Of a stretch of DNA of 55,912 nucleotides, positions 16,310-25,884 are shown one piece after another. The notes below the pieces were generated by a model. It saw only the letters and a program-made list of their open reading frames with translations. It did not search any database and was not told the DNA's origin. This DNA comes from Crenothrix polyspora (GTDB lineage Bacteria; Pseudomonadota; Gammaproteobacteria; Methylococcales; Methylomonadaceae), in NCBI GenBank assembly GCA_945877505.1, contig CAMDWT010000006.1, positions 1 to 55,912 of the forward strand, in the 5' to 3' direction. The translations under genes were made by a program, and so were the position numbers. The stretch's first letter is position 1. Each line of letters opens with the position of its first letter.

Positions 16310-18469
16310 TTAATATTGAAGTTTAGTTATCCAAGGATCTTTAGCATAGGGGTCTACATAAAAAGCAAGTGACTCCGTCTTATGTAATAAGCCTTCTTCA
16401 CCCGAAGCATTGGGGTTTAGTTGCCGTTTCTCTACAAAATCAACCATCCGTCTCGTGTTATAAATAATCAGTGCGCGATTACTATTTTTGCGCTGATAGA
16501 TTTGGTAAGCCACGTTGTTTTCCTGAAACATCACGTTTCTGTTAATTAAGGCCTCTAGTATGTTTTCATCACCTAAGGTTAAAATTCTTAAAATTGACTC
16601 TTTATGGTCGCTTATTAAAGTCTTTAGATGGGTTAGTAATGTGCCTGAAAGCTGGCACTTTTGGAGTGCTCGTAATTCTTGGTCGCAAAAAGAAAAGCTT
16701 TCTGCAACAAGATAGTGCTGGTCTTTTTCCCCATCGTTAGCAAATAAAGAAATCTTATCTAATGATTCATGCTCCAGCGCGTTTAAGAACGATCTGGGCG
16801 CACGAATATGTTTGTCTACCGTCACTACCCAAGGCAAAGCCCTGCCGGTGGTTTCAAAGCGCTCTTTGACGCTATTAATAACACTCGATCGAAATAATTC
16901 ATTTTCGCGACCTTCGGGTTTAATAATGAAGGCATCGACTGCTGTTATTTGGGTGTAAAAACCGTGAGCTTTGAATTGGTTGATAATTGTAGAATATCGC
17001 GGTTGATAGGGGATGCCGGTGCCATCATAAAGAATATTAAATTTATTCTTTTTTGCGTACTCCGCAACTGAATCGCGCAGACGGTTTGCAAAAGGTTCGA
17101 CGTAAACGTAATCATCACTATGATGGCTGGCCGCTGTCAGTACTTTGTAGAGATCGCTTTGCTTTCTAAATTCATCTAAGGAGGCAATGACAAAATTATC
17201 ACCACAACTTGCTTTTGCAATTTCCTCAACCGCCGTTTTTCCAGAGCCAGCCCCGCCCATAGACATAAATAAACGAGGATTAGCATCAGGCGTCTTTCCG
17301 TCAAAGACCGCCTCTTTTGCTTTATCAAGGTTTGTTATGATTTTGCACAAGCGCTCAAAAGCAATTTCAACGGCGCGCTCTAATCTTTTGTCGCCGTTTG
17401 CAGCGAAGATCATTTTTTCTTTTAGGCCCTCGTTATTGACGAGATCAAATATGAGCGCCTGTTCACCTTCACATTGTTTGAGTAGTTGCAGGACTTCTGT
17501 ATGACCTGGTGAACGCAACCCCGTTAACATGTTAATGTCTAAGCAAAATAAGGGAGCGGCGCCATCAAACCCTACGCTGATGCCATCAATTTCTAACTTT
17601 CCTGCTGTGCGTAATTCCTCTGTACCTGGTAAATAGCCAATCATATTTTGTGCGGCACATAGCGGATAATCAGCTAAGTGTTTGCCAGCGACAAATAATT
17701 CACTGGTAATATTAGCCATAGGAACGAGTCCACCATTAACCGATACGAGGCATTCAATACCGCTGGAGGTTGTGTGAGATAAAAAAGGAATGCCATAGAT
17801 GAATTTTTTATTTTCTGGCCACTTTCCATAGGCATTAGGCGTGTTTTCTAAGCTCTTACACAGTGCTGGATTGAGTGCGTGCTCAAAAGCTTGGGTGATT
17901 TCTCTGAGTGTGCTGTCAGGGTTGTGTAAAGCGCCAGCATCACTGGCATTAATCCTTCTAAAATCAATCCCTTGTTCGTAAACACTCTTGATGGCGGGTA
18001 GTTTGCCTAGCATCGTAATGAAAAAATCAAGGGTTAATCTGTTTCCGTAACTGAACGGTCTAACGCAACGCATTTTTTGGTAAAAGCTTGCTAGCCTTTC
18101 GGCAATATTGTCCGTTCTAATTACAAAGCCATTATTATCAAAAATGGCTGTATCAATATTGTCGTCACCATCTAAGACGAGGCGCTCAATGGTTTCCCTA
18201 AATTCTTTTCTTTTGTCAGGATCAGTCATAGTCCCAGGCCTGTGACAAACCGTCGGCTGTTCTTTCCAATCTTGATACATTTCACGGTGAATACGTGAAA
18301 AAAGTTCTGTTAGATAAGTAACCCGTTTGGTTTGATCATGAGAGACGGTTCCTTCGGCTTCTTGCTGTAAGGTTGATAAAAGCTTTACACCTTGAGAAAT
18401 TGCAAGTGCTGTTCGTAATTTTTTTAATTGTTTATAACCAGCAATTCTAGGGATGTTGTTTTTATTCAT
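16310..18469 (-). CDS. Fic-like plus zeta-toxin-like kinase protein, 719 aa
   Basis: Two regions can be seen. Residues ~95-185 resemble a Fic/Fido core: IAERLASFYQKM, then VRPFSYGNRLTLDFF (136-150), which looks like the Fic motif HPFxxGNGRxxR but has Arg for the catalytic His and lacks one glycine. Residues ~398-580 carry a zeta-toxin-type P-loop kinase: Walker A GGAGSGKT (405-412), ASLDEFRK (429-436) and YDGTGIP (481-487). The middle region (230-340) has no assignment. Zeta kinases phosphorylate UDP-GlcNAc or other small substrates; what this one acts on is unknown. It is not an obvious toxin-antitoxin pair, since no small antitoxin gene adjoins it. Start ATG 18469 has no strong ribosome site. 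Confidence 0.6.
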   Translation of the reverse strand: MNKNNIPRIAGYKQLKKLRTALAISQGVKLLSTLQQEAEGTVSHDQTKRVTYLTELFSRIHREMYQDWKEQPTVCHRPGTMTDPDKRKEFRETIERLVLDGDDNIDTAIFDNNGFVIRTDNIAERLASFYQKMRCVRPFSYGNRLTLDFFITMLGKLPAIKSVYEQGIDFRRINASDAGALHNPDSTLREITQAFEHALNPALCKSLENTPNAYGKWPENKKFIYGIPFLSHTTSSGIECLVSVNGGLVPMANITSELFVAGKHLADYPLCAAQNMIGYLPGTEELRTAGKLEIDGISVGFDGAAPLFCLDINMLTGLRSPGHTEVLQLLKQCEGEQALIFDLVNNEGLKEKMIFAANGDKRLERAVEIAFERLCKIITNLDKAKEAVFDGKTPDANPRLFMSMGGAGSGKTAVEEIAKASCGDNFVIASLDEFRKQSDLYKVLTAASHHSDDYVYVEPFANRLRDSVAEYAKKNKFNILYDGTGIPYQPRYSTIINQFKAHGFYTQITAVDAFIIKPEGRENELFRSSVINSVKERFETTGRALPWVVTVDKHIRAPRSFLNALEHESLDKISLFANDGEKDQHYLVAESFSFCDQELRALQKCQLSGTLLTHLKTLISDHKESILRILTLGDENILEALINRNVMFQENNVAYQIYQRKNSNRALIIYNTRRMVDFVEKRQLNPNASGEEGLLHKTESLAFYVDPYAKDPWITKLQY

Positions 18470-18636
18470 AAGGCTGCAAAAAAATAAATTAAATCTAACT
18501 AATATGCATATTGTAAATAAATTCTTTCCAAAAAATTGATAATTTTAAGAAAAGGTCTTTTACGTAGTCATTTCGGTTTTAAGGGGTATAGCCTTTTTTG
18601 CGCTTTGCTAACCGTACTACAAAAACATTTTTACGT

Positions 18637-18642
18637 TATAAT
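18637..18642 (+). promoter_or_regulatory. candidate -10 element for glyQ
   Basis: A perfect TATAAT lies 34 bases before the GTG start of glyQ in an otherwise gene-free stretch. A clear -35 at the right distance is not seen, so the call is tentative. Confidence 0.3.
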
Positions 18643-18675
18643 TAGCCACTTTTTACTGCTTAACGTATAGATACC

Positions 18676-19590
18676 GTGTCGAACAGAAACAACGATTCAT
18701 CAACTTTTCAGGGGCTTATCCTAGCGTTACAAGACTATTGGTCTAGTCAGGGTTGTATTTTATTGCAGCCATTAGATCAGGAAGTTGGCGCGGGCACTTT
18801 TCATCCAGCTACTTTTTTGCGGGCAATCGGTCCTGAGCCTTGGAATGCTGCCTATGTGCAACCGTCACGCCGTCCGACAGATGGTCGCTTTGGAGAGAAT
18901 CCAAATCGTTTGCAGCACTACTATCAATTTCAGGTGCTTTTAAAGCCGTCACCCGATAATATCCAAGAGCTCTATCTGGGATCATTGAGGTATTTGGGTC
19001 TTGATTTACTTGAGCATGATATTCGCTTTGTTGAAGATAACTGGGAGTCACCCACTTTAGGCGCTTGGGGATTGGGCTGGGAAGTCTGGTTAAATGGTAT
19101 GGAAGTGACCCAATTCACTTATTTTCAACAAGTGGGTGGTTTGGAGTGTAGGCCGGTTAGTGGTGAAATTACTTACGGGCTTGAACGTATTGCTATGTAT
19201 TTGCAAGGCGTCAAAAGCGTTTATGATTTAGTGTGGACTAGCGGACCTTTTGGTGTGGTCACTTATGGTGATGTTTTTCATCAAAATGAAGTTGAAATGT
19301 CCGCCTATAATTTTGATCATGCTAATGTTGACTTCATGTTCCAGTGTTTCAATACCTATGAACAGGAGTGCAAAAAGTTAATTGAACTTAACTTGCCATT
19401 GCCCGCTTACGAAATGGTTTTAAAGGCCTCACATACGTTTAATCTTTTAGATGCGCGTCATGCGATATCGGTCACAGAACGTCAGCGTTATATTCTAAGA
19501 GTTCGAACCCTATCACGCGCAGTAGCAGAAGCGTATTACGCCAGACGCGAATCATTGGGCTTTCCGATGTTGACAGAGCAAGGAGCCTAA
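18676..19590 (+). CDS. glyQ: glycyl-tRNA synthetase alpha subunit
   Basis: A 304-aa class II aminoacyl-tRNA synthetase subunit of the bacterial alpha2-beta2 type. Landmarks: [58 protein letters not shown] and [15 protein letters not shown]. It activates glycine and transfers it with the beta subunit. Translation starts at GTG 18676, giving the usual MSNRNN-type leader. glyS follows one base after the stop, with its own AAGGAG inside the end of glyQ. Confidence 0.97.
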   Translation: MSNRNNDSSTFQGLILALQDYWSSQGCILLQPLDQEVGAGTFHPATFLRAIGPEPWNAAYVQPSRRPTDGRFGENPNRLQHYYQFQVLLKPSPDNIQELYLGSLRYLGLDLLEHDIRFVEDNWESPTLGAWGLGWEVWLNGMEVTQFTYFQQVGGLECRPVSGEITYGLERIAMYLQGVKSVYDLVWTSGPFGVVTYGDVFHQNEVEMSAYNFDHANVDFMFQCFNTYEQECKKLIELNLPLPAYEMVLKASHTFNLLDARHAISVTERQRYILRVRTLSRAVAEAYYARRESLGFPMLTEQGA

Positions 19591-19591
19591 A

Positions 19592-21661
19592 ATGACCATG
19601 AGCAAACATTTACTTTTCGAATTAGGTTCAGAAGAGTTACCGCCCAAAACCTTAGTTAAATTAAGTCATGCCTTACGGGATGGCATTGTTCAGGGATTAG
19701 TCGCGGCAGATATTCCTTTCAGCGCTGCAAAAAATTATGCTACTCCAAGACGTTTAGCGGTATTGATTGAAGATTTGTCGACTGCGCAGCCTGATAAAAT
19801 AGTTGAAAAACGTGGCCCTGCTATACAAGCCGCCTTTTCCCCGGATGGGACGCCTAGTAAGGCCGCTGTAAGTTTCGCAACGAGTTGTGGCGTTACTTTT
19901 GAACAATTAGATCGCCTGAAAACAGATAAGGGTGAATGGCTGGCTTTCTCGCAGGTTGTTAAAGGTCAGGCAACAGAGGATTTGGTTGCTGATATCATTC
20001 GGCAAAGTATTGCCGGATTGCCTATTGCAAAAAGAATGCGTTGGGGTAATTTTACGACTGAATTTGTTCGGCCTGTTCATTGGGCTGTTTTGCTTTACGG
20101 CGATTCCGTGATTAATGCAGAAATTTTAGGCTTATCAACCGGTAATACGACGCAGGGCCATCGTTTTCACGCGCCGGAAAAATTGACGATCAGTCATCCT
20201 GAAAATTATGAGGCTATTTTATTTAATCAAGGCAAGGTTATTGTTGATATAGAGCAACGTAAATCAATCATCAATGCGGCTGCACAAAAAGCAGCGGCGG
20301 CTGTTAACGGCATCGCTCATATTGAGGCTGATTTACTGGAAGAAATCGCCGCATTAAATGAGTGGCCAGTGCCTATTACAGGCTGTTTTGATACTCGTTT
20401 CTTAGCGCTACCTGCAGAAGTGTTAATTACCACCATGCAAACGAATCAAAAATATTTTCCGGTTAAAAATGCGGACGGTGGCTTGCTGGCGCATTTTATT
20501 ACCTTTAGTAATATCGAGAGTAGTCGTCCTGAATCCATACAGCACGGTAATGAGCGTGTCGTGACACCGCGACTAGCCGATGCAGAATTTTTCTGGAAAC
20601 AAGATAGAAAAAAATCACTTGAAGATCGGGTCCAGAGCCTATCAACCATTGTTTTTCAAGAAAAATTAGGCACTATTGCGGAAAAATCCCAGCGAGTTAG
20701 TCAGTTGTCTGAGTTTATTGCTACCCGCTTTAAACTTGATTGTGAAATGAGCAAGCGTGCGGCTCTTTTAGCTAAAACAGATTTAATGACGGAAATGGTC
20801 GGTGAATTTGGCAATTTGCAAGGTCTCATGGGGCGTTATTATGCCTTGGCTGATAATGAGCCTGAGGCAGTGGCATGGGCACTTGAAGAACAATACTTTC
20901 CTAAGCAGTCTGGTAGCGTTACGGCAAGCAGTCCTTTAGGTCAAGTTTTAGCGATAGCTGAGAAAATAGATACCTTGGCGGGTATTTTTAGCGCAGGTTT
21001 AATTCCAACGGGTGACAAAGACCCCTATGCCTTGAGACGTGCAGCTTTGGGTATCTTGCGTACGCTAATCGAAAATAATTTGACGCTTGATATTCGTGAA
21101 ACGGTTGCCTTTTCTTTGTCTCTATTTATACATACGTTTGATGTGACGGCGACTCAAAAAGCAGTCATTGATTTTATTAATGATCGTTTGAAAAGTTATT
21201 GTTTAGAAAAAGGCTATAGTGCTGATGAATTTGATGCCGTGATGACGGTTCTTCCGCCTGATCCTTTAGATTTTATGCAACGTTTGGCTGCTGTTAAAGC
21301 CTTTAGGCAATTACCGGAAGCGGAAAGCTTGGCTGCCGCTAATAAACGTATACGCAATATTTTAAAAAAATCGGATACCCAGCCCGCTGATAAGATAGAG
21401 GGGTTAGTTGAAAATGAAGAAATTCAGTTGCTAAAAGCTGCGCAATTATCAGCGGCAGATATTCAACCCTTATTAGCGCAACGAGATTATCAACAGACGC
21501 TTAATCGTTTGGCACAATTAAGAAGCGATGTTGATGCTTTTTTTGATAACGTTATGGTTATGACTGACGATTTAGCATTGCGAGCAAGTCGCTTAGCATT
21601 GTTAAATTTATTGTCGGAGCAGTTTTTACGGTGCGCGGATATTTCTAAATTGCAATCCTAA
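19592..21661 (+). CDS. glyS: glycyl-tRNA synthetase beta subunit
   Basis: A 689-aa protein, the standard length for GlyS. The N-terminus (LLFELGSEELPPKTL) and the ATPRRLAVLI and PIAKRMRWGNFTTEFVRPVHW blocks are characteristic. The beta subunit recognises tRNA-Gly and is needed for aminoacylation. AAGGAG six bases before ATG 19592 selects this start over ATG 19598. gmhB begins with the base right after the stop codon, so glyQ-glyS-gmhB-plsC look like one transcript. Confidence 0.97.
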   Translation: MTMSKHLLFELGSEELPPKTLVKLSHALRDGIVQGLVAADIPFSAAKNYATPRRLAVLIEDLSTAQPDKIVEKRGPAIQAAFSPDGTPSKAAVSFATSCGVTFEQLDRLKTDKGEWLAFSQVVKGQATEDLVADIIRQSIAGLPIAKRMRWGNFTTEFVRPVHWAVLLYGDSVINAEILGLSTGNTTQGHRFHAPEKLTISHPENYEAILFNQGKVIVDIEQRKSIINAAAQKAAAAVNGIAHIEADLLEEIAALNEWPVPITGCFDTRFLALPAEVLITTMQTNQKYFPVKNADGGLLAHFITFSNIESSRPESIQHGNERVVTPRLADAEFFWKQDRKKSLEDRVQSLSTIVFQEKLGTIAEKSQRVSQLSEFIATRFKLDCEMSKRAALLAKTDLMTEMVGEFGNLQGLMGRYYALADNEPEAVAWALEEQYFPKQSGSVTASSPLGQVLAIAEKIDTLAGIFSAGLIPTGDKDPYALRRAALGILRTLIENNLTLDIRETVAFSLSLFIHTFDVTATQKAVIDFINDRLKSYCLEKGYSADEFDAVMTVLPPDPLDFMQRLAAVKAFRQLPEAESLAAANKRIRNILKKSDTQPADKIEGLVENEEIQLLKAAQLSAADIQPLLAQRDYQQTLNRLAQLRSDVDAFFDNVMVMTDDLALRASRLALLNLLSEQFLRCADISKLQS

Positions 21662-22213
21662 ATGACTCAACAACGTTATGTCTTGCTCGATCGTGATGGC
21701 GTTATTAATTACGATTCAGATGCTTTTATTAAATCACCTGATGAGTGGATACCTATCGAAGGAAGTCTAGAAGCGATTGCCTTGTTTAACTTAAGGGGAT
21801 ATGAAGTCGTTGTGGTGACTAACCAATCAGGCATTAGTCGCGGAATGTTTGATGTGCCGATGTTAGATGAAATTCATGCGAAAATGCAGCGCTTAGCCAA
21901 GGAAAAGGGCGGTAATATTGCCGCCCTTTATTATTGTCCCCATGGCCCTGATGATAATTGCAACTGCCGAAAACCCAAGCCTGGCTTGCTTAATACGTTC
22001 GCGGCTGATTATTCCGCTGATTTAACAAAGATTGCCGTGATCGGTGATTCTTTGCGTGATTTGCAAGCCGCTGTAGCGGCAGGTGCAGAGCCTATTCTGG
22101 TTAAAACAGGCAAAGGCGAAATCACTTTATTAAATAATCCACAACTTAACCTTCTTGTTTTTGAGAATTTATATGACGCAGCAAACTACATCACAGCCAG
22201 ACACGAGAGCTAA
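21662..22213 (+). CDS. gmhB: D-glycero-beta-D-manno-heptose-1,7-bisphosphate 7-phosphatase
   Basis: A 183-aa HAD phosphatase. The nucleophile motif is LLDRDGVINYDSD at residues 7-19, followed by VTNQSGISRG and the zinc-binding cysteine cluster CPHGPDDNCNCRKPKPG, then VIGDSLRDLQAA. The enzyme removes the 7-phosphate in ADP-heptose synthesis for LPS inner core. It abuts glyS without a gap. Its 3' end overlaps plsC by 41 bases. Confidence 0.95.
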   Translation: MTQQRYVLLDRDGVINYDSDAFIKSPDEWIPIEGSLEAIALFNLRGYEVVVVTNQSGISRGMFDVPMLDEIHAKMQRLAKEKGGNIAALYYCPHGPDDNCNCRKPKPGLLNTFAADYSADLTKIAVIGDSLRDLQAAVAAGAEPILVKTGKGEITLLNNPQLNLLVFENLYDAANYITARHES

Positions 22214-22919
22214 AAACTATATAGGATCAACTTTGTTGTTTTTAGGTATTTTTTCTACAGCGACAGTCGTTGGTATTTTGCTTATTTTAGGGCTGCTAAC
22301 AACGTTTAAGATACGTTGGAAAATAGGCTATGCTTGGTGCGCAATTATTGGTTGGATGACTAAGGTTTTTTGCGGCCTGACTTATGAGGTTGAAGGCTTG
22401 GAGCATATCGATCCAAAACAGCCCGCTATTTTATTAAGTAATCATCAATCGGCATGGGAAACACTGGCGTTAAGATTTATTCTGCCACCGCATTCGGTCG
22501 TCATAAAAAAAGAATTATTATATTTACCTGTTTGGGGTTGGTCTTTATTAACGTTGAAATCGATTGTTATTGATCGAAAAAATCAACGCGCTTCTCTACG
22601 GGCATTATTGGGAAAAGGAACGCAATATTTAAACGAAGGTTTGTGTGTGTTGATTTTTCCTGAAGGCACTAGGGCTGGAGCTAGAGAGGTGTTGAAGTTT
22701 AATATTGGTGGCGCTATGTTGGCGCAAAAATCAGGCTACCCCGTCATTCCTATTGTCCATAATGCGGGTGATTTCTGGCCACGGTATAGTTTTTTAAAAT
22801 ACCCTGGTGTCATAAAGCTAAAAATTGGCCCAGTCATTGAAACTAAGGGGCGTAAAGCGACCGATATTAATTTGGAAGCAGAAACCTGGATAAGAAACGC
22901 CATGACGAAGATGGATTAA
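22173..22919 (+). CDS. plsC: 1-acyl-sn-glycerol-3-phosphate acyltransferase (PlsC family)
   Basis: A 248-aa membrane-bound acyltransferase. I chose ATG 22173 (MTQQTTSQPDTRAK); the longer TTG start at 22155 is unlikely. An N-terminal membrane segment (STLLFLGIFSTATVVGILLIL) precedes the acyltransferase motifs NHQSAWET (an HX4E variant of HX4D, common in one PlsC branch), VIDRKNQRAS and FPEGTRAG. It makes phosphatidic acid from lysophosphatidic acid. It overlaps gmhB by 41 bases, an unusually long overlap that implies coupling. Confidence 0.92.
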   Translation: MTQQTTSQPDTRAKNYIGSTLLFLGIFSTATVVGILLILGLLTTFKIRWKIGYAWCAIIGWMTKVFCGLTYEVEGLEHIDPKQPAILLSNHQSAWETLALRFILPPHSVVIKKELLYLPVWGWSLLTLKSIVIDRKNQRASLRALLGKGTQYLNEGLCVLIFPEGTRAGAREVLKFNIGGAMLAQKSGYPVIPIVHNAGDFWPRYSFLKYPGVIKLKIGPVIETKGRKATDINLEAETWIRNAMTKMD

Positions 22920-23009
22920 GAAAAGGTATTATCATGCTTTTATCTTGATTCTAAGGTATATGCGTATAATGCCGTAAATTACATTGTCACTATATAACGG
23001 TAACCCTTC

Positions 23010-23417
23010 ATGAAAAAAGTATTAATTATATCCCTATCAGCATTATTGCTCCCTGCATGTGCGGATAAAAATCAATTTGAACAAGCCGTATTAGAGCAAA
23101 TGGAAAAAGAGGTTGATATTAAAGATTATAAAATAGCGCCTGAATATATGACGAAGTGTGTGGTAGAAAAGTCATCGCTTAATATGCCGGGTGTTTTTGC
23201 GTTTGATCCTAAACGGATGATGGCTTATAGAAACTATACGAAAATGTTAAATATAGCAAAATCAGCTGATCCTAAAAAGACTTTGGATGAACTGCGTACT
23301 GATTTTGGTTCACCGAAAGAATTGGCTGAAGCCCATACCAATTACACAGAAAGCTTGATGGAATGTTACACCGCCGTTATTTCTGAGTCTGAACAAGCGC
23401 TAAAAGATAAAAAATAA
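23010..23417 (+). CDS. small lipoprotein, function unknown
   Basis: A 135-aa protein with a signal peptide and lipobox ending at Cys17 (LLLPAC), so probably lipid-anchored. The mature part is helical and lysine/glutamate-rich, with Cys at about 50 (MTKCVVEKS) and 125 (LMECYTAV) that could form a disulfide. No family is recognised. Start ATG 23010 lies 90 bases beyond plsC in its own small intergenic region. Confidence 0.65.
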   Translation: MKKVLIISLSALLLPACADKNQFEQAVLEQMEKEVDIKDYKIAPEYMTKCVVEKSSLNMPGVFAFDPKRMMAYRNYTKMLNIAKSADPKKTLDELRTDFGSPKELAEAHTNYTESLMECYTAVISESEQALKDKK

Positions 23418-23434
23418 GCTTATACTTGCAAGGT

Positions 23435-23456
23435 CACTTTGATGGTTATCAAAGTG
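23435..23456 (+). terminator. hairpin after the lipoprotein gene
   Basis: Arms CACTTTGAT and ATCAAAGTG pair perfectly around GGTT, 18 bases past the stop. No T tract follows, so termination strength is uncertain. Confidence 0.45.
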
Positions 23457-23579
23457 GACGTGTGGAAGGTTGTTGTGGATGTGCATCACTTAACATTAAG
23501 TGCTAAGTGATGAAGCTCTTTTTCCTTATTAATGTGACTGTTGTTCGGCTAGATTTAGTTGAGTACACAAAGCAGAAAT

Positions 23580-23622
23580 CCAAAGAATGACAGAGCGGTT
23601 TTTTTTGTCGGTCATTCTTTGG
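23580..23622. repeat. 12-bp inverted repeat with a T8 loop between lipoprotein gene and metG
   Basis: CCAAAGAATGAC (23580-23591) and GTCATTCTTTGG (23611-23622) are exact complements flanking a 19-base loop that includes eight T. It sits 30 bases beyond the metG stop on the minus strand and could serve as a terminator for metG or for both convergent genes. Confidence 0.5.
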
Positions 23623-23652
23623 TGATAATGATAAGCTTTTTAAGTCTTATCT

Positions 23653-25689
23653 TTATTTTACGCGCATTCCTGCCATAGCGCCCTCATCAGGGCTTAAAAT
23701 CCAAATATCTTTACCGCCAGGTCCCGCGGCTAAGACCATGCCTTCAGACGTGCCAAAGCGCATTTTTCTGGGTGCAAGATTGGCGATGACTAAGGTCAAT
23801 TTCCCTTCAAGGTCTTCTGGTTGGTAGGCTGATTTAATGCCGGCTAATATATTACGAGTTTCATCGCCAATATCTAGGGTTAATTGCAATAATTTATCAG
23901 AGCCCTCTATGTGCGTTGCTGTGATGATTTTAGCAATTCGTAAATCTAACTTGGCAAAATCATCAAATTCAATAGTGCCGGCGATAGGTTCGAAAAGGGT
24001 TTCTTTGGGTGTCGTATTTAACGGTTGTTGAGCGCTGGTTTTTTCTAGATTTTCTTTAGATGCTTCAACAATGGCGCTTATTTTATCAGGTTCAACACGG
24101 GTCATTAAGGGTTTAAAATCACTAATAAGATGGTTTGACAGCGCTTGTGTATTAGTCGGCCAAGCGTTTAAATCTATATTTAAGAAACGTTCAACTTCAG
24201 TGGTTAGTGCAGGTAGAACAGGTTTTAAATAAGTCGCCAGTATGCGAAATAGATTGATACCCATAGAACAAACCTCGTGTAATTCTGCTTCATTGCCTTC
24301 TTGTTTAGCAATTAGCCAAGGTTTTTTCTCATCAATATATTGGTTGGCTTTATCGGCCAACGCCATGATTTCACGCATGGCCTTGCCAAATTCACGTGCT
24401 TCATAATGCTCGGCAATTTGTTCGTTAGCGTTTAAGAATTCTTGAAATAAACCCGGTTCGGAGCAGTTCGCTGACAGTTTGTTATCAAAGCGTTTGCTAA
24501 TAAAGCCACTGCATCGGCTGGCAATATTAACCACTTTGCCAACCAAGTCGGAATTAACCCGTTGACTGAAATCATCAAAGTTTAGGTCTATATCATCAAC
24601 GCCGGCACTTAGTTTTGCGGCAAAATAATAACGAAGATATTCTGGGTTTAAATGATCGAGATAGGTTCTTGCAGTGATAAATGTGCCGCGTGATTTGGAC
24701 ATTTTTTCACCATTAACCGTTAAAAAACCATGTGCAAAAATAGCAGTAGGTGTTCTAAAATGGGCACCACTTAACATGGCTGGCCAGAATAAGGCATGAA
24801 AATAAATAATGTCTTTACCAATAAAATGATAAAGCTCACTGGTGCTATTTAACGCCCAGTAATCGTCAAAATTGAGATTGTTTTTATCACAGAGATTTTT
24901 GAAGCTAGCCATGTAGCCGATGGGCGCATCTAACCACACATAAAAATATTTTCCGGGTGCATCAGGGATTTCAAAGCCAAAGTAGGGGGCGTCTCTAGAA
25001 ATGTCCCATTGTTGTAAGCCACCATCTAACCATTCAGCTAATTTATTACGAACCTCGGGTTGTAAATGCCCCGCTTTCGTCCATGCTTGGAGCATTTCGG
25101 TAAAGTCAGCGAGGTTGAAAAAGTAATGTTCAGAATCTTTGTCTATGGGTTTTGCACCTGATATCGTGGAGACTGCATTTTTTAGTTCGGTAGGCGCATA
25201 AGTTGCACCACAGGCTTCGCAACTGTCTCCGTATTGATCAGGCGCGCCACATTTTGGGCACTCTCCTTTAATAAAACGGTCGGACAAAAACATGTTTTTA
25301 ATGGGGTCGAAAGCTTGGGTAATGGTTCGTGAGCTGATATGTCCAGCATCGCGCAAGCGTTTATAAATGAGTGAGGAAAAAGCTCTGTTTTCTTCCGAGT
25401 GCGTGCTGTGATAATTATCAAAGGCTACGCCAAATTCAGTAAAGTCGGCTAAGTGTTCCTTGCCAACCTGAGCGATGAGCGCTTCAGGTGAAATGCCTTC
25501 TCTATCAGCCTTGAGCATGATGGGAGTGCCATGAGTATCATCAGCACAAACAAAATGACATTCATTGCCACGTTGTTTTTGGAAACGCACCCAAATATCT
25601 GTTTGAATGTATTCAACAAGATGTCCTAGATGAATGGGACCATTAGCGTAGGGTAGGGCACTGGTTACAAGAATTTTTCTTTCTGACAT
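23653..25689 (-). CDS. metG: methionyl-tRNA synthetase
   Basis: A 678-aa class I synthetase from ATG 25689 ([14 protein letters not shown]); an ATG eight codons upstream is less likely by family alignment. The HIGH motif appears as PIHLGHL, the knuckle zinc cysteines as [18 protein letters not shown], and KMSKS as [10 protein letters not shown]. The C-terminal ~110 residues form the EMAP/OB tRNA-binding domain ([13 protein letters not shown]), so this is the dimeric long form. It is divergent from apbC, as in many gammaproteobacteria. Confidence 0.97.
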   Translation of the reverse strand: MSERKILVTSALPYANGPIHLGHLVEYIQTDIWVRFQKQRGNECHFVCADDTHGTPIMLKADREGISPEALIAQVGKEHLADFTEFGVAFDNYHSTHSEENRAFSSLIYKRLRDAGHISSRTITQAFDPIKNMFLSDRFIKGECPKCGAPDQYGDSCEACGATYAPTELKNAVSTISGAKPIDKDSEHYFFNLADFTEMLQAWTKAGHLQPEVRNKLAEWLDGGLQQWDISRDAPYFGFEIPDAPGKYFYVWLDAPIGYMASFKNLCDKNNLNFDDYWALNSTSELYHFIGKDIIYFHALFWPAMLSGAHFRTPTAIFAHGFLTVNGEKMSKSRGTFITARTYLDHLNPEYLRYYFAAKLSAGVDDIDLNFDDFSQRVNSDLVGKVVNIASRCSGFISKRFDNKLSANCSEPGLFQEFLNANEQIAEHYEAREFGKAMREIMALADKANQYIDEKKPWLIAKQEGNEAELHEVCSMGINLFRILATYLKPVLPALTTEVERFLNIDLNAWPTNTQALSNHLISDFKPLMTRVEPDKISAIVEASKENLEKTSAQQPLNTTPKETLFEPIAGTIEFDDFAKLDLRIAKIITATHIEGSDKLLQLTLDIGDETRNILAGIKSAYQPEDLEGKLTLVIANLAPRKMRFGTSEGMVLAAGPGGKDIWILSPDEGAMAGMRVK

Positions 25690-25816
25690 GGTGTAAAAGT
25701 TAAAGAAGCGCATATTAAAGAGAGTGCAATTATCTCATAAAATTAACAGGGCTACAGAATAGTGCGCTGGTAAAAAATGAATTAAATTCAAAAAACTGTA
25801 GAATGCAGTTTATGCG

Positions 25817-25851
25817 GTTTGATTAAAGGCTTAAATTGCCTTTAATCAAAC
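25817..25851. repeat. perfect 14-bp hairpin upstream of apbC
   Basis: GTTTGATTAAAGGC and GCCTTTAATCAAAC are exact complements around a seven-base loop. It lies 33 bases before the apbC start and ~130 bases from the divergent metG start. There is no T tract on the + strand. It could be a regulatory leader hairpin or an operator. Confidence 0.55.
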
Positions 25852-25884
25852 ACCCGATTGTTAAGTTTTTTATACGGATAGACC

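Noticed and set aside
16310-18469. A zeta/epsilon toxin-antitoxin module
   Set aside because: No small antitoxin gene is adjacent; the upstream neighbour is glyQ and the downstream one slyD.
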